Source: Psychroserpens jangbogonensis (GTDB lineage Bacteria > Bacteroidota > Bacteroidia > Flavobacteriales > Flavobacteriaceae). Taken from it: 64,000 bases of DNA. A program made the translations under genes and the position numbers. The notes under the pieces were generated by a model that worked only from the letters and a program-made list of their open reading frames with translations, did no database searches and was not told where the DNA came from. The DNA lies in contig NZ_JSWG01000006.1 in NCBI RefSeq assembly GCF_000797465.1, positions 371,048-435,047 of the forward strand, given 5' to 3'. Positions 17,367 through 27,379 of this stretch are shown here, in pieces (position 1 is the stretch's first letter; every line of letters begins with the position of its first letter).

Positions 17367-18317
17367 ATGAACTTAAGACAATTCATACCGGAATTAGGTA
17401 GCATTGAAGATAAAAGTTATAAATATACTTTTACGGTATTTACACCAGCATACAATGCTGAAAAAACAATAGAACGTGTGCATCAGTCCCTATTAAATCA
17501 ATCTTTTAATGATTTTGAATGGATTATTATAAATGATGGATCAACAGATGCCACTCATGAAATAATCTCAAATTTCATTAAATCTTCTCCTCTAAATATA
17601 AATTACATTAATAATAATAAAAACAAGCATAAAATGGCTTGTTTTTTACAAGGGATAGATCTTGCAAATGGTAGTCTGTTTTTAACATTTGATGCTGATG
17701 ATGAATGTTTCCCAAATGCTCTAGAGGTCTTCAATTCTGAGTATTATGAACTAACAGAACAGGAAAGATTAAAAATTATTGCAGTTACAGGGCTTTGTGT
17801 AGATCAAAATAGGAATGCGGTTGGTGATGAGTTTCCGTCAACCCCTTTAATAAGTAACCCTTTTGAAAATAATGCTATTAAAAGTATTAAAGGTGAAAAA
17901 TGGGGGTTCACAAGTACTAAACATTTACAGAGTATCAAATTCAATGATTGTTTTATTGAAAATGGTCATATGTTTCCAAGTGTTATTTGGACCCTTTTTG
18001 CAAAATATGGTTACCAAACAAAATACATTAATACTATAGTTAGAATATACCATACTAATATTGAAAACTCAATTACATCGAGCTCTCCAGAAAAAACAGC
18101 TTTAGGGGCTGTGGTCTATCATATTGTTATCATTAATTGGTTCTTTAAACCGTATGCAATCAAAGCACCTAAATTCTTTTTAAAAAATCTATACCATCTG
18201 TTATCTAAGTCAAAATATTTAGATTTAAACCTAAAAAACTACACGACGTCTATTGATTCCTTTATTATTAAATTTTTATTTGTACTATTATGGCCTTTAA
18301 GAAAACTCTTAAAATAG
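17367..18317 (+). CDS. Family 2 glycosyltransferase
   Basis: A 316-residue GT-A fold glycosyltransferase. The nucleotide-binding start FTVFTPAYNAEKTI, IINDGSTDAT at about residue 55 and the DxD-type metal site FDADDE at about 111-116 are visible. The C-terminal part is hydrophobic and basic (LFVLLWPLRKLLK), suggesting membrane association. It transfers a sugar to the growing lipid-linked repeat unit; donor and acceptor cannot be told from the sequence. First gene of the polysaccharide locus. Confidence 0.87.
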   Translation: MNLRQFIPELGSIEDKSYKYTFTVFTPAYNAEKTIERVHQSLLNQSFNDFEWIIINDGSTDATHEIISNFIKSSPLNINYINNNKNKHKMACFLQGIDLANGSLFLTFDADDECFPNALEVFNSEYYELTEQERLKIIAVTGLCVDQNRNAVGDEFPSTPLISNPFENNAIKSIKGEKWGFTSTKHLQSIKFNDCFIENGHMFPSVIWTLFAKYGYQTKYINTIVRIYHTNIENSITSSSPEKTALGAVVYHIVIINWFFKPYAIKAPKFFLKNLYHLLSKSKYLDLNLKNYTTSIDSFIIKFLFVLLWPLRKLLK

Positions 18318-18460
18318 CAGTCACCTACTAGAATAACAAGTTTTAAATGATTCATGAATTTTAATATTTAATTAAATATCAAAAGCATATTTATGTTGTA
18401 AAAGTGTTTTCCTTAAAATTGTAAATAGACAGTTTCAACATATAACAGAATTTCATTAAT

Positions 18461-19423
18461 ATGGAACCAAAAATTAGCATCATAGTACCTGTTTATAACT
18501 CTGAAAAGTTTCTTAAAAGATGTATTGATAGTATTTTAAGTCAGACTCATCAAAATATTGAGATAATATTGGTAAATGATGGTTCAATTGACAAAAGTTC
18601 AGAAATTTGTGATTTATATGCAAAAAAGGATAATGTTAAAGTCGAACATATAAAGAATAGTGGAGCTGGTGGTGCCAGAAATGTTGGATTAAGATTAGCT
18701 ACTGGAGATTATATCTCATTCGTTGATAGTGATGACTGGATACATCCAGAAATGCTTAAAACAATGTTGTCTACTTCTCAAGAAAATGGAGTTAGCTTAG
18801 TTGAATGCGATCTTGTAAGAGTAAAGAGTCATTTAAAAATTCCAAACATTGAAAACAAGTATTCTGTGATTATTAAATCAAGAATAGAATCTCTGAAACA
18901 AATTTTACTCGACCAACGGTTTTCAGTAGTTGTTAGATTATACAAGAAAGAATTATTGAATGATATTTTTTTTCAAGAAAACATTATGTCTGAAGATGTG
19001 TATTTCACTTTAGAGGTATTTGGCAGAATAAGCACTTTAGCTGTTATTCCTAACAAATTTTATTATTACTTTTTAAATACTGAAAGTGTAAGCAAAAAAC
19101 CCTATAGTGTTAAAAAATTAGACACAATAGACTCTGCCCTTTTTATACAAAATGAGATTCTGAAAAATGAAAATGATACAGAACTTATTGAAACAACAAG
19201 GAAATTTGTTATGGAAATACTTATGATTAACTATACAGAACTTCAATATAATAGTGAAATAGACTCGTCATTGAAATACCGAAAACAAATTAAAGAATTG
19301 ATAAGAAAAAATTATTCCATAAAAGACTCATCTTTGCCTCTAATACTAGCAAGATTTTTACCAATAACAATTTTCAATATAACTATTAAGTTGAATTCTT
19401 TGATGAAAAACAAACTACAATAA
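18461..19423 (+). CDS. Family 2 glycosyltransferase
   Basis: A 320-residue GT2 enzyme. The start ISIIVPVYNSEKFLKRCIDS, LVNDGSIDKS and the DxD motif FVDSDDW at about residue 86-92 are typical. The GGARNVGL segment is the usual acceptor-side loop. It shares fold but little detail with the previous gene. A gap of 143 bp separates them and no hairpin is seen there. It lies 30 bp before the flippase gene. Sugar specificity is unknown. Confidence 0.9.
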   Translation: MEPKISIIVPVYNSEKFLKRCIDSILSQTHQNIEIILVNDGSIDKSSEICDLYAKKDNVKVEHIKNSGAGGARNVGLRLATGDYISFVDSDDWIHPEMLKTMLSTSQENGVSLVECDLVRVKSHLKIPNIENKYSVIIKSRIESLKQILLDQRFSVVVRLYKKELLNDIFFQENIMSEDVYFTLEVFGRISTLAVIPNKFYYYFLNTESVSKKPYSVKKLDTIDSALFIQNEILKNENDTELIETTRKFVMEILMINYTELQYNSEIDSSLKYRKQIKELIRKNYSIKDSSLPLILARFLPITIFNITIKLNSLMKNKLQ

Positions 19424-19453
19424 TGTACTATATTTCAACCTTTTCGGCCTGAT

Positions 19454-20998
19454 ATGTCTAGAATAAAAAAAACAATTAAAAATGCAAGAGTTGGTGTATT
19501 CTTTTATAGTATTACACTGTTTATTCATTTTTTTTCTCGAAAAATATTTCTAGACGGTCTAGGAGATGAATTTATTGGACTTACTTCAACTTTACAAAGT
19601 ATTTTAGGCTTTTTAAACTTAGCAGAATTAGGTATAGGTACAGCTATAGGTGTTACACTTTACGGACCACTATTTCAAAAAGACAAAAAAGAGATAAACA
19701 AAATAATAGCACTTATAGGCTATTTATACAAAAAAATCGGATTAGGAGTTTTTATACTTGGTATAATAGTCTCTGTCTTCCTTCCTTTTATATTCTCAGA
19801 AACTACTATCAATTTAACAATTGTTTTTTTCGCTTTTTTCAGCTTTTTAACGTCTTCATTGCTAAGTTATTTTATTAATTACCACATTGTAATTTTACAA
19901 GCTGATCAAAAAACATATGTTGTTTCTTCTATCTATCAATCATTTACCATTCTTAAGCTGATAATTCAGTCCATTTTGGTTTATTATTATCAAGCTTATT
20001 ATCTATGGATTCTACTTGAACTTATATTCCCAATAATTTATTCAATAGTCATAAGGTCAAGGATAAAAAAAGAATACCCATGGCTAATATTAAATAACAA
20101 GCAAAATAAGTCTATTTTAAAAGGCTATCCTGAGGTTATTAAATTGATTAAACAATCATTTGTTCATAAAATAGGAGGTTTTGTTCTTAGTGGTACCGAT
20201 CACATTTTAATTTTCGCTTTAGTAAATTTAAAGAGTGTTGCTTTTTTTGGTAATTATCAACTTATCTTTCAAAAACTATCCCAACTAATAAATAATTTTT
20301 TTGGAGGGATTGGTGCAGGTGTCGGAAATTTAGTTGCCGAAAATGATTATCAGAATATACGAAAAGTGTTTTGGGAAATGATGGCACTTCGATTCTTAAT
20401 TGGTGGGTTTATATGTATAAATCTCTACTATCTGATAGAACCATTTATTTTACTTTGGTTAGGCGAAAAATATATTTTAGATCAATGGATTTTAATACTT
20501 ATGCTCATAAATCTATTTATATCACAGATTAGAACACCTGTAGAAAATTTTAAAACTGCATATGCTTTATTATGGGATGTCTGGGCTCCTGTTGTTGAAA
20601 TAATAATAAATTTGAGCGTTTCATTGATATTTGGAATGATTTGGGGCATAAAAGGAATTATGTTTGGAACATTAATAAGTTTATTAGTTATAGTAATATT
20701 TTGGAAGCCCTATTTTTTATTTAAATATGGCTTTAAAAAAAATGTTTCAGAATATTGGATAGGGTTTATAAAACTAATGCTTACGTTAATTGGTTCATTA
20801 ATAATAATTTGGTGGCTCATCAATTTGTGGTGCAATGTGCAAGTTGATAATTACTTAGATTGGGTTCTATTGTCAATTAAAATTAGCCTAATTACCTTAG
20901 GCGTATACGTTCCATTCTTAATAATGAATCGTGGATTTAGAGATTTAATGTACCGATTTAAAAAATTGATTAGAAAAAATCTATTCAAACAAAAATGA
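19454..20998 (+). CDS. Wzx-type polysaccharide repeat-unit flippase
   Basis: A 514-residue protein with 12-14 predicted transmembrane helices, of the MOP/PST flippase superfamily. The start (ARVGVFFYSITLFIHFFSRKIFLDGLGDEF) and the GTAIGVTLYGPLF segment are typical of Bacteroidota Wzx/lipopolysaccharide biosynthesis proteins. It moves undecaprenyl-diphosphate-linked oligosaccharide from the cytoplasmic to the periplasmic face. The stop overlaps the next start by 4 bp (ATGA at 20995-20998), indicating translational coupling. Confidence 0.88.
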   Translation: MSRIKKTIKNARVGVFFYSITLFIHFFSRKIFLDGLGDEFIGLTSTLQSILGFLNLAELGIGTAIGVTLYGPLFQKDKKEINKIIALIGYLYKKIGLGVFILGIIVSVFLPFIFSETTINLTIVFFAFFSFLTSSLLSYFINYHIVILQADQKTYVVSSIYQSFTILKLIIQSILVYYYQAYYLWILLELIFPIIYSIVIRSRIKKEYPWLILNNKQNKSILKGYPEVIKLIKQSFVHKIGGFVLSGTDHILIFALVNLKSVAFFGNYQLIFQKLSQLINNFFGGIGAGVGNLVAENDYQNIRKVFWEMMALRFLIGGFICINLYYLIEPFILLWLGEKYILDQWILILMLINLFISQIRTPVENFKTAYALLWDVWAPVVEIIINLSVSLIFGMIWGIKGIMFGTLISLLVIVIFWKPYFLFKYGFKKNVSEYWIGFIKLMLTLIGSLIIIWWLINLWCNVQVDNYLDWVLLSIKISLITLGVYVPFLIMNRGFRDLMYRFKKLIRKNLFKQK

Positions 20999-22101
20999 CC
21001 AAAATAAAAAAAACAATTGGATTTACAATTGGCAGTTTAAATCCTGGAGGTGCTGAGCGAGTAATTACTTGTCTAGCAAATGAGTTAGTTGCAAATTACA
21101 ATGTGATAATAATTACGTTAGAAAAATGTGATTCTTTTTATGAGCTAAATCCAAAAATAATGTTGTTGAATTGTAATTTAATTATTCCTGAGAATCAAAA
21201 TATGATTGGTTCTATAAGAAACCATTCGAAAACTATAAAAAAAATATCTGGATTTATCAAAAGTGAATCAATTGACCTCATGATTGGTTTTACTACTTCT
21301 GTTAATGTTCTTTCAATAATATCTGCCAAATTAAATAATATTCCAATAATCATTAGTGAACGGAATAACCCTATTGCAGATCCACCAAACAAATTCTGGA
21401 AAATATTAAGAAATTCTTTATATAGATTCACAGATTATTTAGTCGTTCAAACTTCTTCGAATAAAGATTTTTATGCTAAAATAATTCCTTCAAAAAAAAT
21501 TGTCATTATTAAAAACCCTGTCGCTCCTACTTTAACGTCTAAAAGAATTATTAGAGAAGAAAACAAAAAAAATAAGACAATCTTAACTGTAGGAAGGCTT
21601 GATTCTAATAAATCACAAGATTTATTAATAAAAGCATATTCAAATATTTCTAATAAAAATGATTGGCAATTACAAATAATTGGTGATGGAGACAAAATGG
21701 ATGAATACAAAACTATTGCTAAAGACTTAAATATAGATCATACTGTATCTTTCTTAGGTAATGTTTCAAATGTTTATGATTATTATAACAACGCAAGTAT
21801 ATTTGTTTTTACTTCAAAATCAGAGGGATACCCTAATGCTTTGGCTGAAGCCCTATATTTTGGAATACCTAGTATTTCTACAAATTGTCCTCATGGTCCT
21901 TCAGATTTAATAGATAACGATATTAATGGGATATTAATCGAGGTTGATAATCAAAAAATGTTGGAGCATCAATTAAAAAGACTCATGATAGATGAAGATT
22001 TAAGAGATAATTTAAGCAAAAGTGCTATTGTAAAAAGTCATAAATTGGATATTAGCTTAATTACTTCATCATGGACAGAATATTTCAATAAATTATTATA
22101 A
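20995..22101 (+). CDS. Family 4 glycosyltransferase
   Basis: A 368-residue GT-B enzyme. The N-terminal Gly-rich loop (FTIGSLNPGGAERVI) is followed by the C-terminal donor domain with TVGRLDSNKSQDLLIKAY and the E(x7)E segment SEGYPNALAEALYFGIP. It is a retaining hexosyl- or N-acetylhexosaminyl-transferase acting at the cytoplasmic membrane on the lipid-linked intermediate. It overlaps the flippase by 4 bp. Its stop codon overlaps the start of a 31-codon ORF by one base. Confidence 0.9.
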   Translation: MTKIKKTIGFTIGSLNPGGAERVITCLANELVANYNVIIITLEKCDSFYELNPKIMLLNCNLIIPENQNMIGSIRNHSKTIKKISGFIKSESIDLMIGFTTSVNVLSIISAKLNNIPIIISERNNPIADPPNKFWKILRNSLYRFTDYLVVQTSSNKDFYAKIIPSKKIVIIKNPVAPTLTSKRIIREENKKNKTILTVGRLDSNKSQDLLIKAYSNISNKNDWQLQIIGDGDKMDEYKTIAKDLNIDHTVSFLGNVSNVYDYYNNASIFVFTSKSEGYPNALAEALYFGIPSISTNCPHGPSDLIDNDINGILIEVDNQKMLEHQLKRLMIDEDLRDNLSKSAIVKSHKLDISLITSSWTEYFNKLL

Positions 22102-22196
22102 TGAGTACTGTAAATAAATTATTCTTATATATTAGAGTTCTATATGGTAAATTTTTAATTTCTTTACTTCGAATTTTTAATCCAAATTATTTCTAA
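22101..22196 (+). CDS. Putative 31-residue peptide between glycosyltransferase and polymerase genes
   Basis: Runs from ATG at 22101 (TAATG overlap with the preceding stop) to TAA at 22194-22196, ten bases before the polymerase start. It reads MSTVNKLFLYIRVLYGKF followed by LISLLRIFNPNYF. It is hydrophobic and basic and could be membrane-bound. The tight packing on both sides argues for a real, coupled mini-gene. Alternatively it is the remnant of a deleted gene, for example an acyltransferase N-terminus. No family is recognised. Confidence 0.4.
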   Translation: MSTVNKLFLYIRVLYGKFLISLLRIFNPNYF

Positions 22197-22205
22197 TAGA
22201 CATAA

Positions 22206-23321
22206 ATGAAAATATTAAGATTCATTGTAATTACATTCTCTATTTGGTATCTGCCTACGTTTATACTCCAGGTTTCTGGAGAAACAGCTGGCTCATACAC
22301 TAGTTATTTAATGTTTATAATGATTCTTGGGTATTACTTTTTAGCACCTAAAGTTAAACCTAATTTTTCCCTTATATTTTTAGGAATTTCATATTTTATA
22401 ATTTCAGGATTAGGCTATTCTGGTGAATTTGATTTTTTTGCTTTCAAGTTCCTTAAGTTTCTTATTTTCATATTAGGAATGAGTGAGCTAGTAACACGAT
22501 GCAAACCCAATTACCTATTCTATTTTTTACTAGTAGGAGCAATTAGTATAATTGTTAATGCCGTATTCTTTGCACATATATATGGAAGGTATAGTGGATT
22601 TTATCTCAATCCAAACCTAGCTGCCCTAGTGGCTTTGATTGGTTTTTGTTTTTGTTTTAAAGTATCAAATCGAGCATTAAGAATGGTTGGTTTTATCATT
22701 TTTATCTTCGCTGGTTTTCTCACCTTCTCTCGTTATTTTATTCTCATGTGGATATGCTTGAGTATTATTTCAGTTTTTATTAATCGAAAAAATGCAGAAG
22801 TGTTGGGTATTGGTATCGGTAGTGGTATAATTATATTGGCAGTAGCTTCTTTTTTACAATTAAATACTGAGCGATTTACCGCTATAGAAAATATACTTGG
22901 GAACCAAGTTGAGCAAGGCACAAAGGTTTTATCGCAAGATTCTAGGATTGATACCTGGTCATCTTTTTCCGAAGATATTTTAAATAATGTCATCTTTGGT
23001 AAAGGATATTCTTCAATGAGCGGAGATATTGGCAATAGTGTTGGTGTTCACAATTCCATTTTATTAACTATAGGCGAAGCTGGAATAATTCCGTTTTTCA
23101 TTATGATCATTCTATTTAGTAGACTTTTTTACCTTGGATTAAAGACTATAAAAGAAGAATTATTCGCTGGTTTATTAAGTTTAGTAATGTGTTCTTATAT
23201 TTTTGTGTCTCATAATTTTTATGATAATTACCTATTATTATTTTTCTTGACATGGCTAACATGGTATTTATCTAAACCAGCTAACGATGCTGAATCTGAA
23301 TCTGAAATAGAAACAATATAA
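22206..23321 (+). CDS. Wzy-type O-antigen/capsule polymerase (O-antigen ligase-like family)
   Basis: A 371-residue protein with about 10 transmembrane helices and a large periplasmic loop around residues 200-280. That loop includes DSRIDTWSSFSEDILNNVIFGKGYSS and GVHNSILLTIGEAG, the pattern typical of Wzy_C/O-antigen ligase family proteins (H-N-x-x-L after a G-x-G). It polymerises flipped repeat units in the periplasm. The acidic C-terminus DAESESEIETI is unusual but minor. It is the only polymerase candidate in the locus. Confidence 0.85.
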   Translation: MKILRFIVITFSIWYLPTFILQVSGETAGSYTSYLMFIMILGYYFLAPKVKPNFSLIFLGISYFIISGLGYSGEFDFFAFKFLKFLIFILGMSELVTRCKPNYLFYFLLVGAISIIVNAVFFAHIYGRYSGFYLNPNLAALVALIGFCFCFKVSNRALRMVGFIIFIFAGFLTFSRYFILMWICLSIISVFINRKNAEVLGIGIGSGIIILAVASFLQLNTERFTAIENILGNQVEQGTKVLSQDSRIDTWSSFSEDILNNVIFGKGYSSMSGDIGNSVGVHNSILLTIGEAGIIPFFIMIILFSRLFYLGLKTIKEELFAGLLSLVMCSYIFVSHNFYDNYLLLFFLTWLTWYLSKPANDAESESEIETI

Positions 23322-23333
23322 AACAATTTATTT

Positions 23334-25184
23334 ATGTGTGGAATATATGGTACAACCATAAATTATAATGAATCACAAGTCAAAGACAAACTAAAACGCA
23401 CATCTTTTAGAGGTCCAGACAAAATGGGTTGGCAGTTCTATGAACAAAATAATCATCAAATCATATTTGGACATAACAGATTGTCAATTATAGATTTAGA
23501 CCCTAGATCCGACCAACCATTCACCTACTATGAGCATATTCATATCGTTTTTAATGGTGAAGTTTACAATTTCAAATCCATAAGAGAGGAACTTATAAAA
23601 AAAGGATACAAATTCCATACTACTAGTGATACTGAAGTGCTCTGCGCTGCATATTTGGAATATGGGCAAAACTGTGTTGATCACTTTAATGGCATGTTTG
23701 CATTTGTTATTTATGATGAAAAAAAACAGCAATTTTTTGGTGCTAGAGACCGTTTAGGTCAAAAACCATTTTATTACTATCATAACGGTAAATCCTTTGA
23801 GTTTGCCAGTCAGATATCCTCTATCCAACTACATATGGATAATCTTACTATATCAGAACGTGCTATTTCATACTACTTAGCTTGGGGAAACATTCCTGAT
23901 CCGCAATCAATTCTCAACGAAGTAAAGAAACTTAAAGCTGGACATAAGTTTACATTTGATTTAAATACTGGAGATTTTAACACGAAACCATATTGGGATA
24001 TCGACTATAAAAATAAACGTCCATTTAAAGGGTCTTACGAAGATGCCAAGCAAGAACTGAATGAGATTCTAAAAGATGCCGTTTCAACACGTCTATTTGC
24101 AGATGTACCTGTTGGTGTATTTCTTTCAGGAGGTGTTGATTCTTCTTTAATTGCGGCTAAGGCAACAGAAACAACATCAACAAAAATTAAAACCTTTTCA
24201 GTTAAATTCAATGAAAAAGGATTTGATGAAAGTAAGTATGCACAACAAGTTGCAGACCATTTACAAACTGACCACCATGTTATTGAATGTAATTATGATG
24301 AAGGAATTGACCTAATTAAAGGTTTTAATGAATTCTATGATGAACCGTTTTCAGATTCATCAGCAATACCTTCTATGTTATTAGCAAAACATACTAAAAA
24401 ACATGTTACCGTTGCATTATCTGGTGATGCTGGTGATGAGAGTTTTATTGGGTACCACAGATACAACTGGACAAAAAAGAACAATAAAATATATAAATTA
24501 CCTCAATCATTTAGAAAACTTTCTGCTAGTGGATTAAACTTAATTCCGAATTATAGGCTAAAAGTTATTGCTAAAGCCATTCAACATAAAGATTCAAATG
24601 AAGCCTATTTAAGTGCCATGACTGGTGTAGATCAATCATATATTAAAACAGACTATGATAATCGTGATATTGAAGAGCTGAAATATTTAATGCATGATCA
24701 TAAAAATTTAATTGAGCGTATTTCAGATTTTGATACCAAAACGTATCTTAATTTTGATATTAATACTAAGGTCGATAGAGCAACAATGGCATTTTCATTA
24801 GAAGCTCGTGCACCTCTCCTTGATCATCGTGTGGTTGATTTTGCTAATTCACTACCTACTGACTTTAAATTTAAAAAAGGCATAACAAAACGCATCTTAA
24901 AAGATGTACTATACCAATCGGTTCCAGAACATATTTTTGATAGACCAAAATCTGGTTTCACTATGCCCTTTGCTCGTTGGTTCAAAGAAGATTTAAAAGA
25001 CTTTGTTTTGAGTGAACTTAACGATGATGCATTAAAATTAATACCTTGTATTGATGTCGAAAAAGTTCAGTTCATGATTAAACAGCATATGGATGGCAGC
25101 TGGAATAGGTATCCTCTCATATGGAGGTTGTTGGTATTAAAACAATGGCTTAACGACAACGGAAAAGGACTTCCAATTGTATAA
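23334..25184 (+). CDS. asnB: Glutamine-hydrolysing asparagine synthase
   Basis: A 616-residue class B asparagine synthase. Cys2 (MCGIYG) is the glutaminase nucleophile. The N-terminal Ntn domain has HNRLSIIDLDPRSDQP and FNGEVYNF; the synthetase domain has the PP-loop FLSGGVDSSLIA at about residue 265 and SGDAGDE. In capsule loci such enzymes often amidate a uronic acid or sugar acid rather than make free asparagine; that role is inferred from position. The gene lies between the polymerase and GT genes with short gaps of 12 and 7 bp. Confidence 0.9.
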   Translation: MCGIYGTTINYNESQVKDKLKRTSFRGPDKMGWQFYEQNNHQIIFGHNRLSIIDLDPRSDQPFTYYEHIHIVFNGEVYNFKSIREELIKKGYKFHTTSDTEVLCAAYLEYGQNCVDHFNGMFAFVIYDEKKQQFFGARDRLGQKPFYYYHNGKSFEFASQISSIQLHMDNLTISERAISYYLAWGNIPDPQSILNEVKKLKAGHKFTFDLNTGDFNTKPYWDIDYKNKRPFKGSYEDAKQELNEILKDAVSTRLFADVPVGVFLSGGVDSSLIAAKATETTSTKIKTFSVKFNEKGFDESKYAQQVADHLQTDHHVIECNYDEGIDLIKGFNEFYDEPFSDSSAIPSMLLAKHTKKHVTVALSGDAGDESFIGYHRYNWTKKNNKIYKLPQSFRKLSASGLNLIPNYRLKVIAKAIQHKDSNEAYLSAMTGVDQSYIKTDYDNRDIEELKYLMHDHKNLIERISDFDTKTYLNFDINTKVDRATMAFSLEARAPLLDHRVVDFANSLPTDFKFKKGITKRILKDVLYQSVPEHIFDRPKSGFTMPFARWFKEDLKDFVLSELNDDALKLIPCIDVEKVQFMIKQHMDGSWNRYPLIWRLLVLKQWLNDNGKGLPIV

Positions 25185-25191
25185 TTAAGTG

Positions 25192-26268
25192 ATGGAGAAA
25201 AAAATCAAAATATTATTCATTTTACCATCACTCAGACCAGGAGGAGCAGAACGTGTTGTATCTTTTATCGCACAGCATTTAGACAAAACTAAATTTGAAC
25301 CTAAACTTCTTATTGTTGGATATGAAAAGAAGGCTGTATATTCTTTTGATAATATTGAAACTGTCTTTTTAAATAAAAGCCGTGTTCTTTTTGGAATTTT
25401 TGGAATTTTCAAAAACATAAACAAATTCAAACCAGATATTGTGATGACTTCAATTGCTCATCTAACAATGGTTACTGTTCTGCAATCTTATTTTTTCCGA
25501 AAAACAAAATTTGTCTCCAGAGAAGCAAATATCAAAAAAGTTAGTCGACAATATCATAATGAAATGCCATCTACTCTAGGCAACATTCTAAACAATCTTA
25601 GCTATAAGCTTTTAGACTTAGTTATTTGTCAGTCTAGGGATATGGCTAGTGAACTCATAGATTCTCATCCAAAACTTGAACAAAAAATAACAATTGTAAA
25701 TAACCCAATTACAAAAGTGTATTCTTCGGAAATAAATATGCCAGAACTAACAAAGCCTCATTACATTACTGTTGGCAGATTACATGAAGAAAAAGGACAT
25801 TGCAGAATTCTGTTAGCGCTTAGTCAATTAGATTATGATTTTGATTATACGATTATTGGAAAAGGAATTTATAAAGCCAACATTGTAGACAAAGCCAATT
25901 TATTAAGCATAATGGATAAAATTACATGGATAGACTTTACTGATAAAGTTCAAGAATACTTAATTGATAGTTCGGTGTTTATTCAAGGGTCTTTCGCAGA
26001 AGGCTTTCCAAATGCTTTATTAGAAAGTTGCGCTGCTGGCACTCCAGCAATTGCTTACAATTGTTTAGGTGGAACCTCAGAAATTATAGATAATGGTATT
26101 AATGGGTTTTTAGTAGATTCTGAAAACGAACTAAAAAACAGATTAATAGAATTAAAAGTAAACCCAATAGATAAGCGTCAAATCATTACATCAGTGATGA
26201 AAAAATTTAGCCCTGAACAAATCATAACGCAATACGAAAAGGCATTCACTAATCTCGTTAAATATTGA
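25192..26268 (+). CDS. Family 4 glycosyltransferase
   Basis: A GT-B enzyme of 358 residues. The N-terminal loop LPSLRPGGAERVVSFIAQHL, donor-domain TVGRLHEEKGHCRILLAL and the segment SFAEGFPNALLESCAAGTP (E(x7)E) are visible. A GTG at 25189 directly precedes the ATG at 25192; the ATG is preferred. The stop and the next start overlap as TGATG. Same general role as its neighbours: sugar addition to the lipid-linked unit. It is similar to the protein at 20995 (PGGAERV loop) and may be a duplicate. Confidence 0.9.
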   Translation: MEKKIKILFILPSLRPGGAERVVSFIAQHLDKTKFEPKLLIVGYEKKAVYSFDNIETVFLNKSRVLFGIFGIFKNINKFKPDIVMTSIAHLTMVTVLQSYFFRKTKFVSREANIKKVSRQYHNEMPSTLGNILNNLSYKLLDLVICQSRDMASELIDSHPKLEQKITIVNNPITKVYSSEINMPELTKPHYITVGRLHEEKGHCRILLALSQLDYDFDYTIIGKGIYKANIVDKANLLSIMDKITWIDFTDKVQEYLIDSSVFIQGSFAEGFPNALLESCAAGTPAIAYNCLGGTSEIIDNGINGFLVDSENELKNRLIELKVNPIDKRQIITSVMKKFSPEQIITQYEKAFTNLVKY

Positions 26269-27377
26269 TGCAAAAAAAACAAACTATAGATTGGCTTTTT
26301 GTACTTCCAGATGATTTAATTGGAGGAGGAGCTCAGCAGGTATTATATACAATCATCAATTATTTTATAGCACATGGTAAAAGTTGCACAGTAATATTTA
26401 CAGTTAGAAAAAAGCATCATGGGTGGGAATCTTTAGAGAGTAAATGCAATATTGTATATCTTGATTATAGTTCGGTCTATAAAGGATATTTTGGTGCTTT
26501 CAGTTATATAAGAAAACTGTCTAAGACTCATATCATTAAACATGCTATTAGTTCTCAAGCACTAATTAATGGGCTTCTTGGTTTTTTAAAGTTTGTGAAA
26601 ATTCTAAAAAATACAAAATTGGTTTTAAGAGAATCTACATCCATATTTTTAAGATTTAAAGGGTTTAAACTCTTACTGTACAAAACGGCGTACAAATTAG
26701 GATACAAGCAAGCAGATTTGATTATTTGTCAAACAGATTTAATGAAACAACAACTTTTAGAAGCTTTACCTTGGTTAACTAAAAAAGATAAAGTTGTCGT
26801 TATACCTAATCCAGTAAATCTTGATGAAATAAGCACAAAAGCGAATGAAGTGATTAATTTTGAAATTGATAATTTTATAGTTGCAGCTGGTCGCTTTATT
26901 CCAGAAAAAGGATTTGATCTCCTTATTGATGCGTTCAATCTTTTAGATGACAAAACCTTAAAGCTGGTTATTCTAGGAATTGGTTCAGATGATGAACAAC
27001 AAAAACTAGTTAGTCAAATTGAAGCTCTTGGTCTACAAAAGCGTGTCAATTTATATGGTTATGTGAAAAATGTATATCCTATTTTTAGTAAAGCAAAACT
27101 TTGTGTTGTATCCTCAAGAATTGAAGGGTTCCCTAATGTATTATTGCAAATGATGTCTCAAAACAATAATGTTGTGAGTACAAAATGCGCTGGTGAAATC
27201 GCAAATATTAAAGGTTTATTTACTTGTGAAACATATGATTTCACTGCATTATACACCGTTATGGAAAAAGCACTTATCAATAACAAAGATAATAAGAATT
27301 TGTATTTTAACGATTATAATAAATCAAGATCAATTGGTAACTTTATCAATACAATGCTAAACCAAATTAACAATTAA
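26268..27377 (+). CDS. Family 4 glycosyltransferase
   Basis: A GT-B enzyme of 369 residues starting at ATG 26268, which overlaps the previous stop by one base. N-terminal LPDDLIGGGAQQVLYTIINYF, C-terminal VAAGRFIPEKGFDLLIDAFNLL and RIEGFPNVLLQMMSQN. The acceptor-loop Gln-Gln in place of Glu-Arg (GGAQQV versus GGAERV) sets it apart from the two other GT4 enzymes upstream. Sugar specificity unknown. Confidence 0.9.
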   Translation: MQKKQTIDWLFVLPDDLIGGGAQQVLYTIINYFIAHGKSCTVIFTVRKKHHGWESLESKCNIVYLDYSSVYKGYFGAFSYIRKLSKTHIIKHAISSQALINGLLGFLKFVKILKNTKLVLRESTSIFLRFKGFKLLLYKTAYKLGYKQADLIICQTDLMKQQLLEALPWLTKKDKVVVIPNPVNLDEISTKANEVINFEIDNFIVAAGRFIPEKGFDLLIDAFNLLDDKTLKLVILGIGSDDEQQKLVSQIEALGLQKRVNLYGYVKNVYPIFSKAKLCVVSSRIEGFPNVLLQMMSQNNNVVSTKCAGEIANIKGLFTCETYDFTALYTVMEKALINNKDNKNLYFNDYNKSRSIGNFINTMLNQINN

Positions 27378-27379
27378 TA

